Assembly: GCA_963971285.1 (NCBI GenBank)
Contig: OZ020263.1
Location: 4,898,001-4,962,000 of the forward strand
DNA length: 64,000 bases
Reading direction: 5' to 3'
Origin: Astropecten irregularis
Taxonomy: Eukaryota > Echinodermata > Asteroidea > Paxillosida > Astropectinidae
Of this stretch, positions 47,657-58,823 are shown in pieces (position 1 is the first letter of the stretch; each line of letters opens with the position of its first letter). The translations under genes were made by a program, and so were the position numbers. The notes under the pieces are model-generated. The model ran no database searches and was not told where the DNA came from. It saw only the letters and a list, made by a program, of their open reading frames with translations.

Positions 47657-48105
47657 TACAGGGTGTCCCCCAAAAACGCAACACGTGTGTCGAAAACTAT
47701 TATATAAAAATTAAACTGTTTATCACTTCAAGAATAAGATATGTGATACAACTAGGCCTATGTCTTGGCTATCACCATGTAAAATCTGAGCAAAATTGGA
47801 CTAAAATTGAGTGAAAAAAAAACTAAGACTGAATTACCCAACCTCAAAACCCGATTTTCATCTTTCTTTCACACACATGTGTATATTGACCAATATGCGT
47901 GTTATCCTTGCAAATTTGCTTTTAAGGAGTACTCTTTCAATTGGTCATATTTTCGCCAATTTCAGCCCCGATGTGCTTAATTTTTACATGGTGATAGCCA
48001 AGACATGGCTGTATCATATATCTGAATCTTGAAGTGATAAACAGTTTAATTTTAACATAATGGGTCCCGACACAGTGTTGTGTTTTTTTTCTGGAACACC
48101 CTGTA
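47657..48105. mobile_element. Tc1/mariner-like MITE nested in family I
   Basis: TA-CAGGGTGTCCCCCAAAAACG at the left and TTTCTGGAACACCCTG-TA at the right. Subterminal arms TTAAACTGTTTATCACTTCA and TGAAGTGATAAACAGTTTAA are perfectly complementary. TA target duplication. No transposase seen. Confidence 0.9.
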
Positions 48106-48170
48106 CATGGTGTATCGGCAAGCCTTACCAATTATAATATTCTTCGTTTTGTTCCATCCGATCACCTGAT
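48106..48170. repeat. Family I copy 3, end of right arm
   Basis: CATGGTGTATCGGCAAGCCT continues the arm broken at 47656. Confidence 0.8.
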
Positions 48171-49509
48171 CGAAGTGAAAGTGAGCACGCAATTTATGAC
48201 GTCAATTGCAGGTTTCGTTCCCATTATCGCAAGCATCGAATAATTGGGCCGCGCACCGCGGTACGGTTTCCATGGTTATTGGGCCAAAAATACGCTTCGC
48301 TAAATCAAAAATGACAAGTCATGTTCGAGTGTAGCCGATGGCAAATCAGGAGTTAAAAAAAGGTGAATTGACTTTTTCACAGGGATGAAAGCATGATTGC
48401 TAAAAGCCACATATATAGCAACTCAGACACTTTCCGCCAAGATTCTATCAACGCAATAGACCTTTCTTTTATTTACAAACATTGGCTGGAGGTTGGCATG
48501 GGCGGCCAAATGTTTCTTATCATTTCGTCTTCTTTACAGACGGCGTGACCAAATTCAACATTTTTACACATTTTCAGACGCTGTTCAAAATACACACCAG
48601 CATCGCTCGTGTTGTTTCCATTTCATTCAGCAATATCTTTCAATGTTTATGAAACGTTGTGTACAAATTGGGTAAAAAATGTGGCAATTTTTTTCAGCAA
48701 CTTGGGTGGCAAAACCTCGGTCTATGACGTTGCAAAAGAAAGGTCTATAGGCCTATATTCACGGTGCGTCCATCCTGCATTCGAAGCAGTGCAATCAAAC
48801 CGAGACCTGGATTCAAAATAGTCTGGTGCCCGTTTTGTTTTTAGAATTGGTGTTATCTTTTCCGAGGGGTATACAAGGAAGGTGCCAACAATTTATAATT
48901 GTTCATGAAATGCCACACCTGTAAAAAGGAGCTTATGCCCAGTTCTAGGAGAAAAGCGCGGGAAAATATTCAAAAACAGACTCAATTTTCCAACCCCCAA
49001 AACGAATAAAAAAGTATCTTCCTTGGATGAACAATTTTCCATCCCTCTCCCTCCCTTCGATGGCAGAATGTCCTGTTCATAATCCAATTTTTGGCCCTCT
49101 TAATGTTCTGGAAATATTTTTTCCTGGAGTATCATATTGCGTTAAGTATCTCATAATTTGCCCAGTACGTTTCCGTGACTGGAGATATAATAACAAACAG
49201 AAGCATTGGTGTCAGTTAAATCCACGGACTGCAATGAATTATTATATGCCTCATGATTTCAATTTGCATCTCCGCTCTGAATGTGTCAGAATTCTTTCCC
49301 CTGGTGTATAGAATTTCCGTCAAGTGTTCCACACTAGAACTTGGCATGTATAATTAATAGCATCATTGTACAACATCTTCCAAAAAATTATTCCAAAACA
49401 TTAGTGGTTTGAGGTGAATACACACACCGCCAAGTGTGATAATTGTTAAAGGTGATATGATGAACTTAAGACTATCGGGGAAAAACGCCCTCAACAAGGC
49501 CATGCAATA
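48171..49509. other. Intronic DNA; includes family T copy 2
   Basis: Most is unassigned. Family T (48745-48890) reads gcagtgcaatcaaaccgaga, TAGAATTGGTGTTATCTTTT and GGGGTATACAAGG, inverted relative to 33838-34005. Confidence 0.55.
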
Positions 49510-49887
49510 TTAAAGGTAGTATCACTATCATACTTGGGTTTTTATCAAAGAAATACAGATTCATGGGCACAAATACCAAGATAGATACAACAGCAGTCAT
49601 CTGTGAAAATTTCGGTCCCATACGTTGCCCACTCTTTGAGAAAATAAAGGAAAACAGCCATAGTATTTCTTAAGTTTTTTATTTTTTATTTTTGATCTTT
49701 TAAAACATTTAAAACACAAACAGATTTTCGGTCGTTGTTTTACTAATTTCTGGATAAATACACCATTTCGGGCGGAAAAATTGCAACGGTATGTTTCTAC
49801 CACCACCATCTTCATACCCTGTAAGTTATACGTAAGTCTGTGAAGATTTCTGTTTCGGTTTCTTACCAAAGTATGATACTACCTTTA
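49510..49887 (-). repeat. Family A MITE, full copy
   Basis: TTAAAGGTAGTATCACTATC start, AAGTATGATACTACCTTTAA end. Confidence 0.93.
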
Positions 49888-50205
49888 AAGGTATGTCATA
49901 GGTTGGTAGCATAAACCAAAACAGAAATCTTCACAGATTCACCTATAACTTACAGGGTATAAAGGTGGTGATGGTAGAAACATACCGTTCAAAATGTTTC
50001 TGTCTGAAATGCTGTATTTATCTAGCAAGGAGTACAATCAAAGAGTTTTGATCTCGGGGTGAGATCAAAACTTCTGTGAATAGATTTGAAAATACCGTGG
50101 GCGTTTGTCATTGTTTCCTCAACAAGTGGGCACTGTATGGAACTGAAAAATTCACAGATGACTGTTATTGTATCTTCCTTGATATTGTTCCCCATGAATC
50201 TGGAT
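49884..50205 (+). repeat. Family A MITE abutting the previous copy, right end lost
   Basis: Starts TTAAAGGTATGTCATAGG at the same TTAA that ends the previous copy; replaced by the tRNA-like foldback at its right end. Confidence 0.85.
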
Positions 50206-50213
50206 AATTTGGG

Positions 50214-50285
50214 AGCTGGATAGCTCAGTTGGCAGAGCGTCTGTACGGTATTCAGGAGGTCGTCGGTTCGAATCCCACTCCAGAG
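50214..50285 (+). pseudogene. tRNA-like sequence (degenerate)
   Basis: Perfect A-box (TAGCTCAGTTGG) and B-box (GGTTCGAATCC), a good D arm (GCTC/GAGC) and a loop that would give anticodon GGT. The acceptor stem pairs at only five of seven places and the anticodon and T stems have mismatches. It belongs to a repeat family, so a functional tRNA is unlikely. Confidence 0.75.
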
Positions 50286-50463
50286 GCTCCAGTCAATTTT
50301 TCTTTGTTCACAATTCATTGAAATTTAAAATGTTGGAGTTAGGAGGCATGAGGGCCTGACGTTTCAATTCTAGCAGGATTTTTTTCAAAGACTCCTGCAC
50401 GGATTGAAACATCAGACACTCCTAACTCTATACGATTAAAATGTGAACAAAGACAATTGACTG

Positions 50464-50533
50464 AAGCCGAATTCGAACCAGCGACATCCAGAATACTGTA
50501 CGGGCGCTCTTACCAACTGGTCTATTCAACCCT
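50464..50533 (-). pseudogene. tRNA-like sequence, inverted partner
   Basis: Minus strand: GACCAGTTGGTAAGAGCGC and GCTGGTTCGAATTC; the A-box is altered. Confidence 0.72.
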
Positions 50534-50781
50534 ATGTTGATGATGTCCCTAATAGTCAATTATCTTTGTTCGTTTGGCAGTTAGAAAACCATGAAACCAT
50601 ACCACATAACCCCAGTTTATTTAATTCTAAATATTATATCGATGGTTGCACGATAAATGAACGTAGGCCTGTATCATGTCAGAAAGCATTTTCCTTTCTC
50701 CGTCACTACCGTCAAACGAGAGTATCCTCGATAGCATACAGGTTTGGACCAGTGCTACAAACAACGAGAAATAGAACTTAC

Positions 50782-51038
50782 CATGAAAGTGGTGATGGTT
50801 GCAAACACAGCATCGCTGAAGATATTCAGTCTATCGATGGTCATGAAACGGTGAAACGTCTCCCCTTCCCGGCCGACTCCACCCCCACCAACCCCGCCGG
50901 CCACGGCTTGCCTGTCGCGGGCCTCCCCCTCCGGCAGTCCCGTGATGTCCACCGGGGGCTCCCCGCTACTCCTCGCCGTCCCCCGGCTGGAATTCTCGGT
51001 ATCCCTCAATCCGGAGGACATGGCCGCCAGTGGTGTGT
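50782..51038 (-). CDS. TMEM175: TMEM175-like exon 2 (N-terminal tail and TM1 pore helix)
   Basis: The acceptor is a pyrimidine-rich tract ending GCACAG; the donor is ATG|GTAAGT. The exon is 257 nt, phase 1 in and phase 0 out. It first encodes a Ser/Gly/Pro-rich, GC-rich cytosolic tail (VAGGVGGGGVGREGE), then MTIDRLNIFSDAVFATITTFM. RLNIFSDA is the RxxxFSD signature of TMEM175 channels, equivalent to human R35-F39-S40-D41 (numbering from memory). The residue at the human Ile46 gate position reads Thr. The higher GC than the flanks suits a conserved coding exon. Confidence 0.9.
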
Positions 51039-51147
51039 CTGTGCGAAAGCAAAAAGAGACCGATAACAAACGGGTTCAAGGGGAAGCGATATGGGAGAAG
51101 ACAGTGAACTGATGTCGACTCTCGATGACAACTTCACATACTCACCT

Positions 51148-51495
51148 TTAAAGGTAGTATCATACTTGGTAAGAAACAAAAACAGAAATGTTCACAGATC
51201 TATGTATAACTTACAGGGTATGAAGATGGTGGTGGTAGAAACATACCTTTAAAATTGTTCCGCCTGAAATGGTGTATTTATCCAGAAATTAATAAAACAA
51301 CGACCGAATTTGTGTGTGTGATCTTTTAAAAGATCAAAAATAAAAGAGAAAAGACTTAAGAAATACTGTGGCTGTTTTTCACTGTTTTCTCAAAAAGTGG
51401 GCACAGTATGGGACTGAAATTGTTAACAGATGACTTACTGTATCTTCCATTTGCCAATGAATCTGTATTTCTTTGACAAAAAAACAAAGTATGAT
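51148..51495 (+). repeat. Family A MITE upstream of exon 2
   Basis: TTAAAGGTAGTATCATACTT start; the right end stops at AAAGTATGATATTTG without the final TIR. It lies 110 bp from exon 2. Confidence 0.88.
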
Positions 51496-51889
51496 ATTTG
51501 TATGACAATACCTACTCGAAGACAAAAACATGAACGTGACTCCTTTACCGCAAGACAACAAGCCCGAAGACGCACGGGCGGGTTAACATTTACAAGGCGC
51601 GAAAAATAATACCGTGACCCTCCAACCCTTCGGGAATTTCTGCCCGGGTGAGTTAGGCTTTATTGACGGCGAGGTGCAGACCCAGCGTCAAGGTCAGGCA
51701 ACGGAACGTTAAGAAGGGACAATTAATTTAACTAGAGCGAAAGTGTCTATATTGCCGACGGTAAAAGCTCTGTCGGAGCAGTGAAATTGCGTTAGTATCC
51801 CATTTCCACCGTTTTGTGTAGGAGTATAGTCACGGTCATAAATACGGTCGAAGATACAACTTAAAGACGCATTATCTCTCTGTTTATTT

Positions 51890-52215
51890 CCTGTAGACTA
51901 AACGCCGTGCTACCGTAGACTGCCGTGCCGAACTCAAAATAATCTTACCGTTTCAAGTTTAGCACGGCAATAGCACGGCGATTAACGTCAATTAATTTGG
52001 CTCGGAAAATTGAGTTCGGCACGGCAATTAGCTCTTTGGCTCGACAGGGTCTACCGGGCTGTCGGTATTCGAAACGGCAGTTGTACGGCATTTATAATCA
52101 AGTTCGGCGTTTATAGCGCAACTGCCGCGCGCGCTATTATAATTGTAGCGTGCTGTTGCTGCATTTATTTGATTAAAGTTCGGTCGGTAATAGCACGGTG
52201 TATGGTCTTGGCCTA
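51890..52215. repeat. Unnamed GC-motif repeat
   Basis: Recurring GCACGGCAAT, GCCGTGC and GAGTTCGGC words in both orientations suggest a decayed foldback element. Confidence 0.5.
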
Positions 52216-52346
52216 TTTTGACTATAATATACAGAGCACGGACCTGGAAAAAAATGAGTTCATTCAATCTGCACTATAACTTAGGTTTGACATCATAAAA
52301 TATGGACTTTCTGGAGCATCGCCCTGTGTCAATTCGTGGCACAGCT

Positions 52347-52371
52347 TGTTTGTTTGTTTGTTTGTTTGTTT
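52347..52371. repeat. (TTTG)n microsatellite
   Basis: About six TTTG units. Confidence 0.9.
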
Positions 52372-52460
52372 CGGGGTTTTGTTTTACTGGTAGTTATTAC
52401 ATAACCTATGTTGACGCGAAAACACCCGAATCATAGGTGGCAGAAGTACTGAAAGACTAT

Positions 52461-52702
52461 GGGCGTTTACGAAACGGAGGCTCGGGCTCCGTCTCAGCCT
52501 CCGGCTCCATTTTGGTGAATAAATTATGTAATAACGGGTATCAAAAAACAGGCATTGGGGTGCTGTTCTGAGGTAGATTCTCTGGTTTGAAAAGGAAAAC
52601 AGAGCTTCAGCTTCAATGGAAAACCACAACCTATGTTTTCAGCATAATGGATGTCAGAGCTGGAGTCTGAGCCTGAGCCTGAGCCTCCGTTTCGTAAACC
52701 CC
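52461..52702. repeat. Family E element, copy 7, intact ends
   Basis: GGGCGTTTACGAAACGGAGG left and CCTCCGTTTCGTAAACCCCC right. It shows the TIR best; the hexamer array has only about three units. Confidence 0.93.
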
Positions 52703-52908
52703 CTATGATAAATAATTTGCCTGGTTGACTTGTGTCATATGACTCGGAGCAATGACAAGTGTAACGTTGGACAGTGCCTAACAATTTTTTTTTTCCGATA
52801 TGAAATGTAGAAAATAGAGAGCAATGTATAGGAGATTATTATCTCTGTGGCTTATTGAGCCAGCGATGAATAATACTTAATAATAATTATTATTATTTTA
52901 GAACGTTT

Positions 52909-53153
52909 TGTACAGTACAGGATTGGTATAAACTTTCCCAAAGAGTTTTTTTTTCAGATGTATGTATAACGTTCAAAATATAAAAATGGTGCTGTTATAA
53001 ATAAACTGTTTAAATATTTCTGCCTGAAATGCTGTAGTTATCCAAAAATTTTAGTCAAACAAACACAAATGTTTCATAAGAACAATTGAGTCAGGTTTTA
53101 CCCATGAATCTGCATTTCTTTGACAAAAACCAAACTATGATAATTACATTTAA
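52909..53153 (+). repeat. Family A' MITE, diverged
   Basis: TGTACAGTACAGGATTGG start, family A-type end AACTATGATAATTACATTTAA. Confidence 0.78.
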
Positions 53154-53471
53154 AGGTAGTACCATACTTTGGTAAGAAACCAAAACAGAAATGTTCACAG
53201 ATTTACGTTTAACTTTCAGGGTATGACGATGGTGGTGGTAGAAACATACCGTTAAAATTGTTCCGGTTGAATTTAGTAAAACAACGACCGAAAATAAAAA
53301 AGAAAAGATAAAAAAATAATACTGTGGCCGTTTTTCACGATTTTCTCAAAAAGTGGGCACCGTATGGGACTGAAATTTTCACTGATGACTGTTACTGTAT
53401 CTGTATTGATATTTTTGCCCATGAATCTGTACTTCTGTGACAAAAACCAAAGTATGATAAATTACCTTTAA
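53150..53471 (+). repeat. Family A MITE
   Basis: TTAAAGGTAGTACCATACTT ... AAGTATGATAAATTACC, TTAA at both ends; shares its left TTAA with the preceding element. Confidence 0.92.
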
Positions 53472-53806
53472 AAACAGCCTCACCATATCCAACTGGCCTC
53501 CAGCGTGTCACGTTGCGTATATTAGCGTTTTGGTTTCGTCACGCATCACGCATCACGCGCAAACGGATCATAAAATAATTATATTGTTTTGTTTTTTACA
53601 AAACTGACAGAAAATACGGGTTTCCAAATCTCAATATCGTATACACGCAATAATAAAACACAGTATATAATGTTTGAGACAAAAACCATTTCCTATGTGA
53701 GGTACCGGTAGTATAATTTTATAGGGTCATGCCAGCTTAAATATTATGTGCCGTACTACTGATTTCATGCAGTGTGGACCCCGTGTACAAATCTGTTTAT
53801 GAATAT

Positions 53807-54193
53807 TTAAAGGTAGTATCATACTTTGGTAAGAGACCAAAACAGAAATGTTCACCAATTTACGTATAACTTTCAGGGTATGAAGATGATGCTGGTAGAA
53901 ACCTACCTACCGTTAAAATGTTTCCGCCTGAAATGGTGTATTTTTCCAGAATTTAGTCAAACAATGACCGAAAATATTTTTGATCTTTTAAATATTTTTG
54001 ATCTTTTAAAAGATCAAAAATACAAGAGAAAAGACTTAAGAAATTTTGTGGTCGTTTTTAACTATTTTCTCAAAAAGTGGCCTCCGTATGGGACTGAAAT
54101 TTTCACAGATGACTGTGACTGTATCTTCCTTGATATTTCTGCCCATGAATCTGTATTTCTTTGACAAAAAACAAAGTATGATACTACCTTTAA
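53807..54193 (+). repeat. Family A MITE, full copy
   Basis: Both TIRs intact; the GATCTTTTAAA core is locally duplicated (53985-54020). Confidence 0.94.
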
Positions 54194-54380
54194 CTGTAGT
54201 TCATGGCCGGTCGCAATATAAATGCATTCATTTCAGCCGATAGGACGGTAGGCCCAAGTTATAAAATTTGAACTCCAGAATTTCCCATTAAGGAATATGA
54301 CGAGATAAAAGTTTTCATGAGATATACCTTTTCGGTCCAGAACAATTTGGAAAAACAGAATAAAGACAAATTAACATCGG

Positions 54381-54722
54381 TTAAAGGTAATATCATAGTT
54401 TGATTTTTATCAAAGAAATTACAGATTAATGGGCAAAAATATCAAGAAAGATGCAGTAACAGTCATCTGTGAAAATATCAGACCCATACGGTGACCATTG
54501 TTTGAGAAAACAGTGAAAACGGCCACAGTATTTCTTAAGTCTTTTCTATTTTATTTTTGATCTTTTAAAAGATCTAAACGATTTTCGGTCATTGTTTTAC
54601 TACTTTCTGGATAAATACACCATTTCAGGCGGAAAAATGTTAACGGTATGTTTCTACCACCACCATCTTCATACCCTGTAAGTTATACGTAAATCTGTGA
54701 ACATTTCTGTTTTGGTGTTTAA
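54381..54722 (-). repeat. Family A MITE, right end lost
   Basis: TTAAAGGTAATATCATAG start; ends at ttctgttttggtgtttaa. Confidence 0.87.
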
Positions 54723-54850
54723 TTAGAAACACTTGTTAAATACTGGCCACTCTTCACAGTGACAGCTAGAGAAAACGTCACTGATAATGTGACGAAAAGT
54801 GATTATCTTTATATTTTCATAATTGACTCTTTAGGGACACCACCAACATA

Positions 54851-54925
54851 GGGTTAGATAGCTCAGTTGGTATGAGAGCGCCGGTACCGTTTTCCGGGGT
54901 CGCTGGGTCGAATCCCGCTCCAGTA
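54851..54925 (+). pseudogene. tRNA-like sequence, third copy
   Basis: ATAGCTCAGTTGGTATGAGA and CTGGGTCGAATCCCGCTCC. Extra bases in the D arm argue against function. Same family as the foldback arms. Confidence 0.72.
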
Positions 54926-55069
54926 AATTTTTCGATTTTCACTTTCAACGATCTTAATATTTTGGTGGATCATTAATTCAGATTTTTGTTACAGTAATGC
55001 TGTCGTTTTGTTGGTTTTGTTTTCCTTATACCAAAATGTCTCCTAATCGGAATATTTTAAAAACTTAGC

Positions 55070-55183
55070 TTTAAAGGTATACAGTACAGGATTGGTTACA
55101 TACCCAAACAGAAATGTTTACAGATTTACGTACACGTATATACATTATTTTTACGGTATGAAGATGGTGGTGGTAGAAACAAT
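55070..55183 (+). repeat. Family A' fragment joined to family K fragment
   Basis: TTAAAGGTATACAGTACAGG to GGTGGTGGTAGAAAC, then family K sequence (tgcaatgcatcacaagtac, GATGAGTTTGGTGAAATCG) to about 55250. Confidence 0.78.
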
Positions 55184-55723
55184 GCAATGCTGCAATGCAT
55201 CACAAGTACTATGATTGATGTAGTAAGTTATAGGATGAGTTTGGTGAAATCGGGTTCCTTTTATGGTGTTGAATGAACAACGTACGGTTCTGACATAATT
55301 AGGGCCTACTTATCAAGCTTTATCAGTTTTCCTAATAAAAAAAAAGTTTAATAGTCTGTACATTTTTTTCCTCTCTAGTTTTTTTCTACGATGGAAATCC
55401 ATAAACCTTTGTACAGCCCTGATAATTTCTCAACATAGAATGCGGGTACTCCTACAATTTGCCGGTGTATTTATGTCAAATTCACAATAATTGTAATTGT
55501 AAAAGTCCATTGCGGACAGGGCTTCAGAAGCTCTATGAAATTGGTCCCATGACTCCAATGGCCAATCCAGACGCTTAAGCAGCGCTGCATGGGTGCGTTT
55601 ATTCCGAGGGGAACAGGTTCAATTACCAGTGCAATTAAAAACGATATTATATTACTCACGACATCTGAAAATGAAGATGAGCACATGACGCGTTCTATGC
55701 ATGCGGTATGAGCACAAGGACCC

Positions 55724-56110
55724 TTAAAGGTAATATCATACTTTTGTTTTTTTGTCAAAGAAATGCAGATTTATGGCAAAGGAAGATACAGTAACACTAA
55801 CAGTCATCTGTGAAATTCCCAGTCCCATATATACGATGCCAACTTTCTTTTTTAGAAAACAGTGAAAAACTTTGCACACGGAATTTTAAAAATCTTTTTA
55901 CCGTTACTTTCTATCTTTAAAAAAGATCAAAATTGTTTTTGGTCATTGGTTTTACTCTTTCCTTGATAAATACAGCATTTCAGGCAGATTTTTTATAACG
56001 GTAAGTTTCTACCATCACCATCTGTATACCCTGTAAGTTATATATAGGTGAATCTGTGGATATTTCTGTTTCGGTATGTTATATATACCAAAGTATGATA
56101 TTACCTTTAC
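55724..56110 (-). repeat. Family A MITE
   Basis: TTAAAGGTAATATCATACTT ... AAAGTATGATATTACCTTTA. Confidence 0.92.
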
Positions 56111-56347
56111 GATTCTGCACGAACCTTTCACACGATGCATCATAGCGATTTTAACCACATTTTAAACATCGGTACGATTTTTGGTAGTAGGTCTAGAACT
56201 CGGTTAAAATAACAAGGGTCCCTAGTGGATTTTGTTTATCAAGGGTACCTTTTTACACGAGTCTATATATCTAAACAAGGGTGTGATTGATTTTTATCCA
56301 ACGGCCCTTGTTAAAAATTGCTATAGTTTGGTCTTGTGTGAAAGGCC

Positions 56348-56718
56348 TTAAAGGTAGTGTCATACTTTGGTTTTTGTCATGGGCAAAAATATAAAGGAAG
56401 AAACAATAACCATCATAATGTGAAAATTTCAGTCCCATACGGCGCCCACTTTTTGAGAAAATATTGAAAAAGAGTCACAGTATTTCTTAGGTCTTTTCTC
56501 TTTTATTTTTGATCTTTTAAAAGATCAAAAAGATTTTCGATTTGGTCGTTGTTTTAAGATTTTACTAATTTCTGGATAAATACACCATTTCAGGTGGAAA
56601 TATCTTAACGGTATGTTTCTACCAGCACCATCTTCATGACCTAAAAGTTAAACGTAAATCTGCGAACATTTCTGTTTTGGCCGGTCTGTTACGTACTAAA
56701 GTGTGATACTACCTTTAA
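56348..56718 (-). repeat. Family A MITE inside another TIR element
   Basis: TTAAAGGTAGTGTCATACTT ... GTGTGATACTACCTTTAA. The flanking gtgtgaaaggcc (left) and CCTTTCGTGTGAAATGGCC (right) suggest a host element starting near 56128. Confidence 0.9.
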
Positions 56719-57188
56719 AACCTTTCGTGTGAAATGGCCTTATAAAAACATGTTCGTGCTGGCGTAAGCGCGTGTACAACTACAAGGTCGTGCTGGCATG
56801 TGATACCGCCCCAGGTACACATCATATCTGCACACTGACAAAATACTAACATAGCACATAGAAGGTGTGGTGGGCGTTTTTAATGTCTAATCTATAGGGC
56901 AAGTACAAATTACGACTTGCAATGTCATAAATGTACGTGGACTTTAGTCTTGTAAATTTTTTAGTACAACAGTCAACACCCTAATATTTACACAAGAAAA
57001 AGCCATAGAAATGGAGACAATTGACCATTTATCACTAGCCTACTGTATTTCCAAACTCACCGCGGATTCTAACCGAGATAGCTTTGTGCAATGGCCCGTG
57101 ATTTAAATTTAATTGGACTCTTAACGCTGTGCATTTTAATGAGTGGTACACATGGCGCGATGCAAGCATGCATGTACATGTCATATCA

Positions 57189-57905
57189 ATTAAAGGTATA
57201 CAGTACAGGATTGGTAAACTTTACCCAAACAGAAATTCACAGATTTACGTATAACTTTCAGGGTATGAAGATGGTGCCAGTAGAAACATTCCCGCTTGAA
57301 ATTAGTCAAACAATTAAGACCGAAAACAGTTTTGATCTCTGGGTATAAGATCAAAACCATTCTTTAAAGTGATGGTACAGAATTGGTAAGACAAAATACA
57401 CTTCATGATCACAGATTCATATAAAACTTACACAGTATAATGGTGATGATAGGAGAAAACATCCCATGAAATCTTTTTGTCTGAAATGCCATATTCGTTG
57501 AGAAATAAATGAAACTATTTTCCGATTGGAATAAATCGCTTCGAAGCGTTTTATTCATTCGTTGAAATGTGTACAGTTCTCTGTACACGGGTTTTCTAGT
57601 TTCTCGTGACCCAGATGGCTGATTGACCTCACACTTCTACACGTTTGTCAGTTAAGGTATATGATGGATTACATAATGTGCTTTCACTGTCAGAAACGGT
57701 TTTGTCGCAAAAACCAGTTCTGTACCATCCCTTTAAGTTTTACAAGAAAAATGAGTTGGGTTTTCGCTATTTTTTCCTGAATCAAAACTCAGATGTCCGA
57801 TTGAGCTCAAATTTTCACAGGTTCATTATTTCATGAACATGTTTGATCACACAAAAGTATGAGTGCTGTTCTGTGACCTTTACCAATCGTGGATAATACT
57901 TTTAA
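57189..57905 (+). repeat. Family A' MITE interrupted at TTAA
   Basis: Left half 57189-57366 (TTAAAGGTATACAGTACAGG), right half 57732-57905 (gttttacaagaaaaatgag ... GTGCTGTTCTGTGACCTTTA). Confidence 0.85.
57364..57735 (+). mobile_element. Family A'' MITE nested in family A'
   Basis: TTAAAGTGATGGTACAGAAT left and AGTTCTGTACCATCCCTTTA right. Its own TIR differs from A and A', but the body (agattcatataaaacttac, aatggtgatgataggag) is related. Confidence 0.82.
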
Positions 57906-57966
57906 AGGTAGTATCACTTGAGTAGCATACAGAAACAAAAATCTTCACAGATTTAGCTATAAAGGT
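57904..57966 (+). repeat. Family A fragment
   Basis: TTAAAGGTAGTATCACTTG and cttcacagatttagctataa only. Confidence 0.82.
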
Positions 57967-58323
57967 AACATCATACTTTTGTTTTTGTCAAAAGAAATAC
58001 AGATTCATGGGCAACAATATCAAGGAATATACAGTCATCTGTGAACATTTCAGTCCCATACGTACGGGACGTACCCACTTTTTGAGAAAACAGTGAAAAA
58101 CGGCCACAGACGTTTTTAACTATTTTAACTATTTTTTATCTTTAAAAGATCAAAAATAATTGTGGACACTGGTTTTACTCTTTTCTTGATAAATTGCATT
58201 TCACTCAGGCAGAACAGTTTTAACGGTATATTTTTACCATCACCATCTTTATACCCTGTAAGTTATACTTAAATCTGTGAACATTTCCGTTTTGGTCTCT
58301 TACCAAAGTATATACTACCTTTA
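57964..58323 (-). repeat. Family A MITE
   Basis: AAAGGTAACATCATACTTTT ... AAAGTATATACTACCTTTA. Confidence 0.9.
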
Positions 58324-58439
58324 TCCATGGAGGTAGAAATAGTCAAATCCTACCTCCATGCTTTAACCATCGACAAGTGTACAATGTACACATAGCCCGA
58401 CATGTATGCAAGCATGTACGTGCCACTAACCTACAAACC

Positions 58440-58823
58440 TTAAAGGGATTGCATACGTTTGGTAATTTGAGCCTACTCTTTGTTTCAAACCAATATAATT
58501 GTGTATATATACCATAAAACTAACCTGTGAAAGTTTCACTTCAAAAGGTGGTAGCGTTTTTGAGATTTTGGCGACAAACTAGAGCGGTTATTTCACGCCA
58601 GATAACAGTAAGTCAATAGCTGAGAAGCGTTACGGCCATAACGCTTCTCAGATTCGTAATTTTTGGAGATAAAAAGTGACATATTTTTCCATAACCGCGG
58701 TACTTCGAATTGAAAGTTTCTCAATATGCATTATACTATCCAAAGCAGCTGTAGTTCTCACCAAGTAAGTTTTTATTGCCATAAATTTTCAGAGTCATTA
58801 CCAAACGTATGCAATGCCTTTAA
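58440..58823 (-). repeat. Family C MITE, copy 4
   Basis: TTAA-AGGGATTGCATACGTTTGG ... CCAAACGTATGCAATGCCT-TTAA. Confidence 0.95.

Larger units (their letters stand above)
50211..50535. repeat. tRNA-armed foldback element containing a family H core
   Basis: Left arm: tRNA-like unit plus CCAGTCAATTTTTCTTTGTT. Centre: family H dyad (GTTGGAGTTAGGAGG / CTCCTAACTC, 50330-50445). Right arm: AACAAAGACAATTGACTG plus an inverted tRNA-like unit. Confidence 0.85.

Noticed and set aside
50214-50285. Functional tRNA gene
   Set aside because: A- and B-boxes are good but acceptor, anticodon and T stems have mismatches, and the sequence is part of a dispersed repeat.
50566-51066. 166-codon plus-strand frame
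   Set aside because: Antisense shadow of the GC-rich TMEM175-like exon 2.
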